Positions 43,431 to 52,142 of a stretch of DNA of 64,000 nucleotides are shown piece by piece. The notes beneath the pieces are model-generated. The model was not told the origin of the DNA, ran no database searches, and saw only the letters and a program-made list of their open reading frames with translations. The DNA comes from Microglena sp. YARC. Taxonomy: Eukaryota; Chlorophyta; Chlorophyceae; Chlamydomonadales; Chlamydomonadaceae. The translations under genes were made by a program, and so were the position numbers. The stretch lies in NCBI GenBank assembly GCA_022414725.1, contig CM039465.1, positions 24,745,202 to 24,809,201 of the forward strand. The letters are read 5' to 3'. Every line of letters starts with the position of its first letter. Position 1 is the stretch's first letter.

Positions 43431-43460
43431 TTTACCAACCTATTTGTCTTCCGCAGGGTC

Positions 43461-43746
43461 TACAATGACAGTACAGTGGAAGTTAAACTCCAATCGGACG
43501 GGAATGTTTTGGGATGCGGCGTCATGGACGAATGGACCAAGGAGCGCCAAGTGCCAATGAACATCGAAGTCGTTGTTGGTGGACCAGACTTCTATGTTAC
43601 GGCTACGCACGCTCACTGGTTGAGGTTTCACGGCGAATGCAGGCATATGTGCGGAGCATTCTGGTCGACACTCACCCTTGCGGAAGTCAAGACAGCCCAG
43701 TTGCTTGAAGTCACTAGCATTCGGAGGCCCATGTCAGGAGCTGGGC
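43461..43746 (+). other. Exon-like segment, plus copy of an inverted pair
   Basis: After the acceptor-like CAG, the frame VYNDSTVEVKLQSDG continues for about 95 codons (DEWTKERQVPMNIEVVVGG, RGECRHMCG-type cysteine/histidine motif) to a stop at 43751. An inverted copy with a few substitutions and one 6-base insertion lies at 44294-44580. It could be an N-terminal exon of the element's protein; function unknown. Confidence 0.5.
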
Positions 43747-44009
43747 TATAAGGAGATACCAATTTGAATACGATGACCTTACAAAGTTGTCGGCGATCTG
43801 TCCTCTTCGTTGATTGTAGGAAGCTGACCTCGTCGCGCCTTTCCTGACTTCTTCGCGGAGGCTGTAGGAAATGTAAAGAGTGCAGAAGTTACGCAATATC
43901 CTATCGAAATTGAAAGCGGCAAGTGCGGTCAGCACACAATGGTTGTTTCGAACAGTGTACATCCCACCGCGTACGTAACATTCGAAATGTACCTGTCAGA
44001 TTTGAAAAT

Positions 44010-44586
44010 TTAACCTGAGCCACGGTACAGCAGTACAGTCCGTTCGATTGCTCTCTTACCGGCGTCAGGTGAAGGCCCTTTTGGTGTACATCGAGGTGAC
44101 GTCCTCCTGTCGCTAGGACCAAACTCCTCGAAATCGCTCATGAGCTTTCCTTCGCATGTCTCAACCCACGCCCTAGTTTCCTCAAGCTCTTTGTCGGCGA
44201 TAAATTTGCCCTCGCCGACCCTGACAGGCTTGCTGCGCATTGTCAACTACCAACCCAAGAGCCTGAATGTGAACTGGTATCCATGATAGGGCTCCTAACA
44301 TGGGCCTCCGAATGCTAGTGACTTCAAGCAACTGGGCTGTCTTGACTTCCGCAAGGGTGAGTGTCGACCAGAATGCATCTGCTCCGCACATATGCCTGCA
44401 TTCGCCGCGAAACCTCAACCAGTGAGCGTGCGTAGCCGTAACATAGAAGTCTGGTCCACCAACAACGACTTCGATGTTCATTGGCACTTGGCGCTCCTTG
44501 GTCCATTCGTCCATGACGCTGCATCCCAAATCCTTCCCGTCCGATCGGAGTTTTACTTCCACGGTACTGTCATTGTAGACCCTGCG
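44010..44586 (-). other. Exon-like segment, minus copy, with further coding sequence
   Basis: The minus-strand copy starts after TTTCGCAG (about 44586) and reads VYNDSTVEVKLRSDG onward. Downstream, in another frame (44246-44010), KFIADKELEETRAWVETCEG looks coding and ends at a donor-like GGTAAGAG (near 44055). The two pieces are out of frame, so the copy is either damaged or spliced. Confidence 0.4.
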
Positions 44587-44639
44587 AAAGACAAATAGGT
44601 TGGTAAAGCAAATGATTGAGATTCAGATTCAGATTCAAA

Positions 44640-45625
44640 AAATCAGATATAGAGAATCAACTTCAATAGTCTCCCGATATAGAGAAAAACCAAACTCAGA
44701 ATACCCACGGTCCTCCCGATCATAATCGGGAGCATTGACAAACCCAACGATCGAATGATTGAGAAAACCAAATTCGGAATACACAGAGTCGTCCCGATCA
44801 TAATCGGGAGCATTGTCAAACCCAACGAGCGAATGATTGAGAAAACCAAATTCGGAATACACAGATTCCTCCCGATCATAATCGGGAGCATTGTCAAACC
44901 CAACGAGCGAATGATTGAGAAAACCAAATTCGGAATACACACAGTCCTCCCGATCATAATCGGGAGCACTGACAAACCCAACGAGCGAATGATTCAGAAA
45001 ACATGTACTCGGCATTTTTTTTTTTTTTTTTTTTGTACTCGGCATACCTATAGTCCTCCCGATCATAATCGGGAGCATTGTCAAACCCAACGAACGAATG
45101 ATTGAGAAAAACCAAACTCAGAATACCCAGTCCTCCCGATCATAATCGGGAGCATTGTCAAACCCAACGAGCGAATGATTAAGAAAACCAAATTTGGAAT
45201 ACACAGAGTCCTCCCGATCATAATCGGGAGCATTGTCAAACCCAACGAGCGAATGATTGAGAAAACCAAATTCGGAATACACACAGTCCTCCCGATCATA
45301 ATCGGGAGCACTGACAAACCCAACGAGCGAATGATTCAGAAAACATGTACTCGGCATTTTTTTTTTTTTTTTTTTTGTACTCGGCATACCTATAGTCCTC
45401 CCTATCATAATCGGGAGCATTGTCAAACCCAACGAACGAATGATTGAGAAAAACCAAACTCAGAATACCCACAGTCCTCTTGATCATAATCGGGAGCATT
45501 GTCAAACCAACGAGCGAATGATTGAGAAAAACCAAACTCAGAATACCCACAGTCTCCGATCATAATCGGAGCATTGTCAAACCCAACGAGCGAATGATTG
45601 AGAAAACCAAACTCGGAATACACAC
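44640..45625. repeat. Palindrome-bearing minisatellite, right arm (inverted)
   Basis: Same repeat as 41597-43430 in inverse orientation, about eleven units, with poly-T tracts at 45016 and 45358. With the exon pair it forms a large imperfect inverted repeat centred near 44.0 kb. Confidence 0.9.
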
Positions 45626-47788
45626 AAACTCTTCTTGCACGTATCCGCTGATGCAATGGACAACAAGAAGACTAATCTTCCTCAGTCACGCCACTTCTCA
45701 CATACAAAGAAGACTGCAGGAGGTGATCTTCTAAAGACACGCATCATGTGTGAGTACAAATACAGCGCACGTAGGACATGTCCTCCCGATCATAATCGGG
45801 AGCATATACAGTTTTTAAAACTTGAAATGATTACTTAACAAAATAATGCTAATATTCTGACTTCATGTTTCCTTCTATGTTAACTCAGGATTATTCTCCC
45901 AGGGAAGAGGCTTCATTGGTTATTGGGCTTTGCCATTCTACTCGCAGTCCATCAATCTGACTATATCATGCTTCCAACATTTCTTCAACCGGGTCCTTGA
46001 AGAAGAGGGGCAGCTTCCACCGTATTGCTTCTTGCAAATGGACAACGCGGCAAAGGACAACAAGAACGCTTTCATGTTCGCATACTTGTCCTTGCTGGTT
46101 GAGATGAACTGGTTTGAGGAGGTGTACGTCCATTTCCTCCCTCCCGGACACACACATAGCAATCTTGACCAAAAGTACTCTGTGATCTCGCAAGGGTTAA
46201 AGAACATGGAAGTGTACACCCTGGACCATCTGATGGGCATTGTTGGTAACTTATTCAAGAGAATGGGCCCTTACACAAGGCAAGACGTCGTGACCTCTAT
46301 AGGGGACTTCTCCGCTGTCCTCCTAGACAACGTTTACAAGTTGTTCGGACATGGCACTAGCACCGTCAAAGGAGTTAATCGCCGTTTACACGCATTCAAG
46401 ATAACGAAAGGTCCCAACGGGAGAGTCGGTAAGAATACTTGATATACTGATATTTACAAATTAAATGCTACCGTGCGTGTATGTACTGTCTGCACAATGC
46501 TCCCGATTATGCTCGGGAGGAATATGGGTGTGCCATGTCCTCATTGATTTACATGTACAGTCTTCAATAGAAACTAAATGATACAAAGGAAGTTGTACCT
46601 AGGACCTAGGATGTATTATCCAAGGGATGCTCCCGAGTATAGTCGGGAGGAATATGGGTGTCCTAAATGATTCACTAATATACAATACATGTTTGCACAC
46701 CAACAATTGCAGGGGTCTATTACAAGGAGTATGACAAGTCAGGATCTTGGAGAGGACAGTGGGACAATGACGCTGAACCTATTTACGTCCTCCAAGGCTT
46801 CCCACTGGTGGACACCATAACAGTATTTAAGGAAGCCCCCAAGATCAAGATTGAAGAGCTCGAGAATATCGAAGCAAACTGGGCGGCTGTCTGGAAGACT
46901 ATTCATAACGAGAAGCCCGGAGGTGACGTCCTTGCAGGCCACATGGCCGATGGTCCTGTACAAACCGCCGGTGACGACCGTGCAGGACCCGTAGCTGATG
47001 TCCGTGTACGACACGCAGCGGAGGACCTTCTGGTTCTAGAACCAGCAGCCGATGACCAGCAGCCGATGGATGAACCAGCAGCCGATGGCCCATCCCATGC
47101 CCAGTCCTTCAAACATATTGCCGAGCGGCTTCGTGAAACTTGGGAAGCCAGCAATAAGTGGTGGACTGATTTCTTCAAAGTTGAGAAGAGTTATTGGAGC
47201 ACTCAACCAGATGATGCTGTGACTGGGGAGTACCCGAAAGACCAACATTTTGTCGACTTCCCATCGGAGTTGTCAGCAACCAGTCGTGTTCTGACACAGT
47301 CTGAGAAATCAATGGCCAAGCGCTTGATAGCAGCATTGGATGACTTGTCCATGGATGTGTCAGACCTTTTACCTGCAAGTAGCGAGATTGCCAAGACTAT
47401 GAAGGTTGCACACACTTTGGAGACTAATATGGAAAGGCCAGAGGAGGAGGATGTGTTGTACTTATATTCTTCACAAGGGACGAAGCCGGATAGAAGAATA
47501 GCCTACGAGCCCACTACTGATTTGGTTGTTGGTCATGTCGCTGTGGTCAAGGTACAAATGGATGACTCTAGCGGATTGAGAGGATGGGACGTGGTGGAGG
47601 TCAAATCACTACCAGTGAATGGAGAAGTGGAATGTGTGTATTTAAAGCCCTTGTACTCTGGGGCTCAGAAGTTGGTGTACACTGAAACACAATACCCAAC
47701 TTGGCCAGAAGATTGGATGGACCACAAGCTTGTGCCTATTACCGTGGGGTTAGGAGAAAAGCAACATGGACGGGCGATATTCCATTGA
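45626..47788 (+). CDS. DUF7869-type (DDE-like) transposon protein, spliced
   Basis: Exon pieces on the plus strand: 45626 to about 45749 (VSADAMDNKKTNLPQ), 45889-46428 (LQMDNAAKDNKNAFMF and FLPPGHTHSNLDQKYS) and 46713-47788. These are the hallmark blocks of DUF7869 proteins, RNase H-like domains with conserved acidic residues widespread in eukaryotic genomes; a transposase role is inferred. The second intron (46429-46712) has GTAAGA and GCAG borders, keeps the frame (phase 1) and contains two diverged minisatellite palindromes. The join between the first two pieces is not resolved because the obvious donor gives a stop. The C-terminal part holds a proline/alanine/aspartate-rich linker (DEPAADG) and an unrecognised domain. 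Confidence 0.75.
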
Positions 47789-48050
47789 CGCATTTCAATT
47801 TAGCTGCGAACCCACCAAGGGTATGAAGATCCAGAGAAAGTACCACACAAGCATGCTCCTAGCTTGTCAATCCATTGAGAAGGACACCAGGGCAGAGGCT
47901 GTGCAATCGGATGGAGACAATGCAGACATTGCTGAGGAGGAGGAGATGGAGGAGGAGGAAGATGGGGATGGGGACATGGAGGAGGAGAAGGAGGAGGAAG
48001 AGGAGGACGAGGAGGGGGGGAGGAGGAGGAGTAAGATGTTTGACACATAG
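47766..48050 (+). other. Acidic tail frame of the transposon
   Basis: Overlaps the end of the previous frame and ends in a long Glu/Asp/Arg-rich stretch. An inverted copy of 47868-48000 lies at about 40185-40320, so at least part of this is repeat rather than gene. Could be a final exon. Confidence 0.25.
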
Positions 48051-48713
48051 CCGTTTTTTTACTAAATTAGAAAAATTAAATGAATTATACTTACGATTTT
48101 TATTGTAAGATGTAAAAGCTGAATTCTGCCTGCCGCCTTATAACGTCCGCTTTCCCTTTATTTCTTACAATTATAATTGTAAGACACGAATTGATGTTAA
48201 CACCTTTTGTTACAAAATATGGCATTTCAACGTTGTAACATTCACAATCTGTACGTTTCTCCGTCTTTCAAGCTCATTTCAAGCATATTTTGTCAAAATT
48301 GACTACAATCTTACGTTATTTATCGTAAGATTGAATTTAAAAAGCATCAAAAGACCCCCAAAAAGTGATTGTAAGATTGGAAATCCGTTCGGAAGCAGGA
48401 ACGCCCATTCAACCAAAACCCTACCACACCTGCAAGCTGGGATATCGCGTACAGCGTAAGCAAAGCAGGCGCGACGCGAAGAAACATGAGAAGGAATTTA
48501 TCCTGACCCATCGGACAACCCATCTTCTCACACTTTTCCGCAATGTTCCAAGCCCAAAATTGGAACCAGACGGCATACGCCATGACGAAAAAGTAAAGGA
48601 ACCACATGACCAAGGCGATCGTAGGGTGAATCATGCGAATCGGAAATCCAGCATTTTTTTACTACTCGGCATGCGGTCTTGATGATGTAGACACAATACA
48701 GTTGTTTTTCATT

Positions 48714-48836
48714 TTATTTTTTGAAACTGTCCTTGCGAATGTCAGCCACATTGGGACGCTCTGGGGGGACGATCGCATCTGAAACCAGGTTTACATATTT
48801 TTTTGTCCTCCAAAAGTAAACATTGTGTGTACCATG
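48714..48836 (-). pseudogene. Possible gene remnant
   Basis: An open minus-strand frame with coding-like composition (LVSDAIVPPERPNVADIRKD) and a proper stop, but no ATG; it overlaps the start of the plus-strand gene at 48834. Possibly the 3' end of a lost gene. Confidence 0.25.
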
Positions 48837-49316
48837 ATGCAAGCAACACCCCTAACGAATACAGGCGGCGTTGTTCCACCACAAACAAATGCAAATTCTC
48901 CAGCAATGGTCGGTAAGGCTATGCTAGCTGCATTGGCAAGCAGTGCACAGATTCAAAGCACATATCACAGCGGAGCACGAAACATGTTCCTCTTGTCCGG
49001 TATTGGGTTTTCGCTAGCCGCATTCCTATTTGCGACCAAGGCACAAGGAGCAACCCGTCTCGTCATAGCTTTCCTAGTTGCGGCAATCATTGTCTTCAGC
49101 GCCACGTACGGCATGTGCGTATCTAGATGGCACAGAGAAGCAGTCGCCATCCTCAATGCAGCGCTCGAGGTGGACGATGAGCTACCGGCACCTGTCGCGA
49201 GGATTGCAGGAGACATGGTCCGGCGCTCGTGGGAGAAACGTGTGCACGTATATGCTGCAATAGAGATGATCGCACTCCTCGCTACATTGGTTGTCATCTT
49301 CTCAAGACGAAATTGA
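48834..49316 (+). CDS. Membrane protein with three predicted helices
   Basis: About 160 residues from ATG 48834. Membrane helices: MFLLSGIGFSLAAFLFA, LVIAFLVAAIIVFSATYGM and a C-terminal IEMIALLATLVVIF. Polar loop with EVDDELPAPVARIAG between the second and third. Probably a virion membrane component; family unknown. Confidence 0.65.
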   Translation: MMQATPLTNTGGVVPPQTNANSPAMVGKAMLAALASSAQIQSTYHSGARNMFLLSGIGFSLAAFLFATKAQGATRLVIAFLVAAIIVFSATYGMCVSRWHREAVAILNAALEVDDELPAPVARIAGDMVRRSWEKRVHVYAAIEMIALLATLVVIFSRRN

Positions 49317-49334
49317 TTGATGCCCGCCAAAAAA

Positions 49335-49598
49335 TCATGAAGTCGAGGACGACTTAAAAATGCGCACGAGCTCCGTCTTGCCGTCTGATAAAGTCCTAGC
49401 GACCACAAGAGGCAGCAATCCAGCGTCAAGCTCTGCGCTTGCAACCTCGCAAGCGTCAAAACGACGAGAACCCATCATGCGAGGGACGTCGATCAATGCG
49501 GGAGCACCCCTAGCAATTTGTTCGGCGCGCATACCGATTACCTTGGCGCGCTCGTAAGTAGTCAGGGAAGACGACAGAGTGACGAAAGAAGACATCAA
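49335..49598 (-). CDS. RNA polymerase subunit RPB6 (omega-like)
   Basis: Small polymerase subunit that clamps the largest subunit. The conserved core is visible: LTTYERAKVIGMRAEQIARGAPALIDV (compare the family TKYERARILGTRA-QI--GAP), then a segment with E-L at the assembly helix (VASAELDAGLLPLVVARTL). At 87 residues it is essentially the core, without the acidic N-terminal tail of cellular RPB6. Next to the RPB9-like gene on the same strand. Confidence 0.85.
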   Translation of the reverse strand: MMSSFVTLSSSLTTYERAKVIGMRAEQIARGAPALIDVPRMMGSRRFDACEVASAELDAGLLPLVVARTLSDGKTELVRIFKSSSTS

Positions 49599-49644
49599 AT
49601 AAGCAGTAAAGGTAATTTCTCTCTATGTCGATAGTTTTTTGCCT

Positions 49645-50325
49645 TTATACAACTGTTTTATTTACAACTTTTTTCCGTGCGGGGACAGCTTTCAGATTGC
49701 GAGACACCGACCTGAAACTTACAGACTTCCTCTCTCCCACGACATCATCAATGCCAGCAACAACATCCTTAGGAGAATCCGAGACAGCATCCGTTGCAGC
49801 ATCCTTAGGAGAATCCGTGGCAGCATCCTTAGGAGAATCCGTGGCAGCATCCTTAGGAGAATCCGTGGCAGCATCCTTAGGAGAATCCGCGTCAGCATCC
49901 TTAGAAGAATCCGCGACAGTATTCTTAGAAGAATCCGCGGCAGCTGAGCGACCTCCACCTGCTTTCCAGAACGTGTCGCACCGTTCGCAAAAGTACAAGA
50001 ACTTCAGGTCGGCGTCGTACTTGATGAAGAGAACAGAGGAAGATCCCCCATCGTCATCATCGTTGTTGCGGCTGCACGTGGGGCAAGGGATGTTGTGTGC
50101 CCGAGGCAGCGTCACGTCGTACCGGATGTTCTTCGACATGAACTGTTCATAAGAATTCCTGTCGTCGGAGTGGTTGCTCTCGAAGATGCAGGCGTCCTTG
50201 ACGGGAGCGACGCTCTGGCAGTTGCGACATTCAAAGTACAAACGCTGCTCATCGTTCTCACCAGATGAAGACTGCGACGACGAACGAATGAACATCATGT
50301 TGTCACAGGCATCGCAAAAACGCAT
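49645..50325 (-). CDS. RNA polymerase subunit RPB9-like with repeat tail
   Basis: From MRFCDAC (50325) about 226 residues. N-terminal zinc ribbon CDAC...CRNC, a linker ending DVTLPRAHNI, and a C-terminal zinc ribbon CPTC...CERC with the closing W, the layout of RPB9 and TFIIS-related proteins; the DVTLPR linker favours RPB9. It differs in a long C-terminal tail made of an 8-residue unit, DSPKDAAT (24-bp DNA repeats, about 49795-49945), followed by a basic end. The repeat length is likely to vary between strains. Confidence 0.8.
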   Translation of the reverse strand: MRFCDACDNMMFIRSSSQSSSGENDEQRLYFECRNCQSVAPVKDACIFESNHSDDRNSYEQFMSKNIRYDVTLPRAHNIPCPTCSRNNDDDDGGSSSVLFIKYDADLKFLYFCERCDTFWKAGGGRSAAADSSKNTVADSSKDADADSPKDAATDSPKDAATDSPKDAATDSPKDAATDAVSDSPKDVVAGIDDVVGERKSVSFRSVSRNLKAVPARKKVVNKTVV

Positions 50326-50581
50326 CATCGTGCAGACGCAAATCTTCAAATACGGTACATAAGATATAGTAATCCTTTTGTTAAAATGGAAGTCCCCTTT
50401 ACACTCACTGCTTAGTGGCACCGTAATTTATTACCCCTTTTTTTTCTTCTTGAGACTTCTCATTTGTTAGCTTCTTACCTCCGCCACTGTAAGTGGTTGA
50501 GATCTGGGTCCTGCTCTAAGGGGTTTAATACCTACGCCACCAAAACGGTGGTTGGGAGTTTGGTTTGTTTGTCCTCGACAC

Positions 50582-50606
50582 ACCCCTGATGTAATGGGGT
50601 TTTTTG
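50582..50606 (+). terminator. Hairpin followed by T run
   Basis: ACCCC-loop-GGGGT followed by six T. Several further small stems (CGCCACCAAAACGGTGG upstream) lie in 50480-50660, a gene-free stretch. It may mark transcript ends or a structured RNA. Confidence 0.35.
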
Positions 50607-50680
50607 CTTTGTGGGTGCTTTTTCTTTTTGTTTAAAGCACAGAGTCTCATACACCCTCGCGGTGTCAAGTAGACTTTAAC

Positions 50681-50715
50681 ATGTAATGTAATGTAATGTA
50701 ATGTAATGTAATGTA
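50681..50715. repeat. Pentanucleotide microsatellite (ATGTA)7
   Basis: Seven perfect ATGTA units about 65 bases before the next gene. Length variation is expected. Confidence 0.95.
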
Positions 50716-50781
50716 ACTAACGCAGACTTTATCAACGCAGTCCTCAAGTCTTGCCACCCATGCGCGACGGCCACGAAAACA

Positions 50782-51516
50782 ATGTCTGACACAGGAATCA
50801 TACTAGTACAAGAACACGCGGTCATGGACTGGAAAAACACCCAACCCAAAGTAGACATCGTGGAATGGGATCCAGATTGTGTAAACGCGAGGTCGCCAAA
50901 CATAGACAATAAAGGACTAATACTACTTGTCCCGAGCACCCAACCAGTGCACAAAATGATGCACTCCGAGAATTCTACCAAGGAATCTCCCAAAACAAAG
51001 AAATCGTGCGCATACCGAGTGAGGTTTGTCGATAGCCTCCTGCTTCAGTACTCAACACGCATCGGACAAAAGTTCGTGACCACGCTACAGAACATTGTCG
51101 CGAATAACTCCAACGTATTTTGCAGATTATTGCTGACGTTCAAGAACCTACCACCAAACACACGAGCACAAGAAGGGAATCCCAACTTCGCAACCGCATT
51201 CAAAAAACTCTTCCACGCTAACGAAGAACACTGCATCATTTGCACGCCCGATAACACGCACACAGACACAGCTGTTCCATCTGTCCGTTCTACTCACCAA
51301 CAAAATGAAATGATTCGACGACCCAGAGACTGGGAAGTGGCAGTCGAGTTCGCACGCAACACAGTACCCACGAGAAGCCGCAAAAACACAAGAAGTCGAA
51401 CTGCGTCAAAGCGACAAATATTTGACCTCACGGTTATAGCGGCAATACACAAAGCCGTTCAAGAAGAAGACGAGCATGACGATACTACAGTCGGAGACAC
51501 AAATTGTGACTGTTGA
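50782..51516 (+). CDS. Hypothetical protein
   Basis: 244 residues, basic towards the C-terminus (RSRKNTRSRTASKRQ) with a short acidic end and a final CDC. No domain recognised. The (ATGTA)7 repeat lies in its upstream region. Confidence 0.6.
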   Translation: MSDTGIILVQEHAVMDWKNTQPKVDIVEWDPDCVNARSPNIDNKGLILLVPSTQPVHKMMHSENSTKESPKTKKSCAYRVRFVDSLLLQYSTRIGQKFVTTLQNIVANNSNVFCRLLLTFKNLPPNTRAQEGNPNFATAFKKLFHANEEHCIICTPDNTHTDTAVPSVRSTHQQNEMIRRPRDWEVAVEFARNTVPTRSRKNTRSRTASKRQIFDLTVIAAIHKAVQEEDEHDDTTVGDTNCDC

Positions 51517-51631
51517 TTAATCGAGTAGATAGGCGATTACATTTTGTGCCATTCATCTCGTATTTCATCAGTTACTGTAAGCTGGTATCAAATGTCCCAA
51601 ACTGTATGAATGCAAACAATGACGAAGAATA

Positions 51632-51916
51632 TTATCGTAAGTTGCCACGATATTGAGTCGATTTCCTCCTACCAGACATCATACCCCCCTTGAAGTCCTC
51701 TACATTAATAGGCTGAGCAATGGCATCCTTACTGCACGCAGTCTCCTTAGCATCGAACGTAAAGCAATTTTTGGCGTTGTCTTGGTAAACGATAGACCCG
51801 GCATTAGCGGGTGAAGGAAACCTAACGACGATCTTGGGAGGGGGGGACATCATGTAACAGTAGCCTATTCCAAAGGAGAAAGCGATGATAAAAGCAAACA
51901 GATTTATCTTGAACAT
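51632..51916 (-). CDS. Small virion-type membrane protein with SPPPK motif
   Basis: 94 residues from MFKINLFAF (51916). One N-terminal membrane helix, then SPPPKIVVRFPSPANAGSIVY, a run with CFTF and KETAC, and a short basic end. Proteins with a membrane helix followed by a PPPK-x-FP-P-NAG segment recur in many algal giant viruses and are probably virion membrane components; that resemblance is from memory. Confidence 0.6.
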   Translation of the reverse strand: MFKINLFAFIIAFSFGIGYCYMMSPPPKIVVRFPSPANAGSIVYQDNAKNCFTFDAKETACSKDAIAQPINVEDFKGGMMSGRRKSTQYRGNLR

Positions 51917-52027
51917 TATTTGTTTTACAGAAACTTCCAGAGCTGATTGGGAGACATACAAATGCAAATCAAAAAAATGTCGATATAGTTTTAAAATATC
52001 AAAAATTTGTAGGTTAGGCAGTCCGTA

Positions 52028-52141
52028 ATGTTATCAACTCTTCCAGTCATCCCACTCGTAGTAATCATCATTACAATATGCACACTAATGATGTTGACTG
52101 TATTCATACAGCCAAGTGTATCCAGCTCGACAACCAAATGA
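52028..52141 (+). CDS. 37-residue single-span membrane peptide
   Basis: ATG 52028 to TGA 52141. Residues 8-29 (IPLVVIIITICTLMMLTVFI) form one membrane helix, followed by a Ser/Thr-rich tail. The stop codon overlaps the 3' end of the convergent helicase gene within two bases, as expected of a compact viral genome. Confidence 0.5.
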   Translation: MLSTLPVIPLVVIIITICTLMMLTVFIQPSVSSSTTK

Positions 52142-52142
52142 A

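Larger units (their letters stand above)
39660..48409. mobile_element. 8750-bp DNA transposon with DUF7869-type gene
   Basis: Perfect 29-bp terminal inverted repeats (39660-39688 and 48381-48409, outer end AATGGGCGTTCCTGCTTC) flanked by a 4-bp direct duplication CAAC (39656-39659 and 48410-48413). Subterminal regions carry repeated CTTACAATTTATT and TTGTAAGA motifs on both sides. A second internal inverted pair lies at about 40185-40320 and 47868-48000. The interior has two inverted arms of intron-like minisatellite plus exon around a centre near 44.0 kb, and a plus-strand intron-containing gene. The ends match the small family 1 elements, which are probably its internal-deletion derivatives. 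Confidence 0.92.
39440..48634 (-). pseudogene. Multi-span membrane protein gene split by the 8.75-kb transposon
   Basis: The N-terminal part (48634-48410, 75 codons, from MIHPTIALVM) has two or three membrane helices. The C-terminal part (39655-39440, 71 codons, DISVFVLLMSF onward) has two more and a CRDC motif. Removing the element together with one copy of its CAAC duplication joins the two frames exactly (codons TGG TTG then GAC ATA), giving an inferred ancestral protein of about 146 residues. At present the N-terminal part runs into element sequence and stops at 48347. Confidence 0.9.

Noticed and set aside
41888..43468. Protein-coding repeats (DREDCVYSEFGFLNHSLVGF)
   Set aside because: The frame exists only because the repeat unit is 78 bases; it is broken by homopolymer tracts and is open on both strands, as expected of a satellite.
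48347..48409. C-terminal residues GRSCFRTDF of the membrane protein as native sequence
   Set aside because: They are translated from the transposon's terminal repeat, not from the viral gene.
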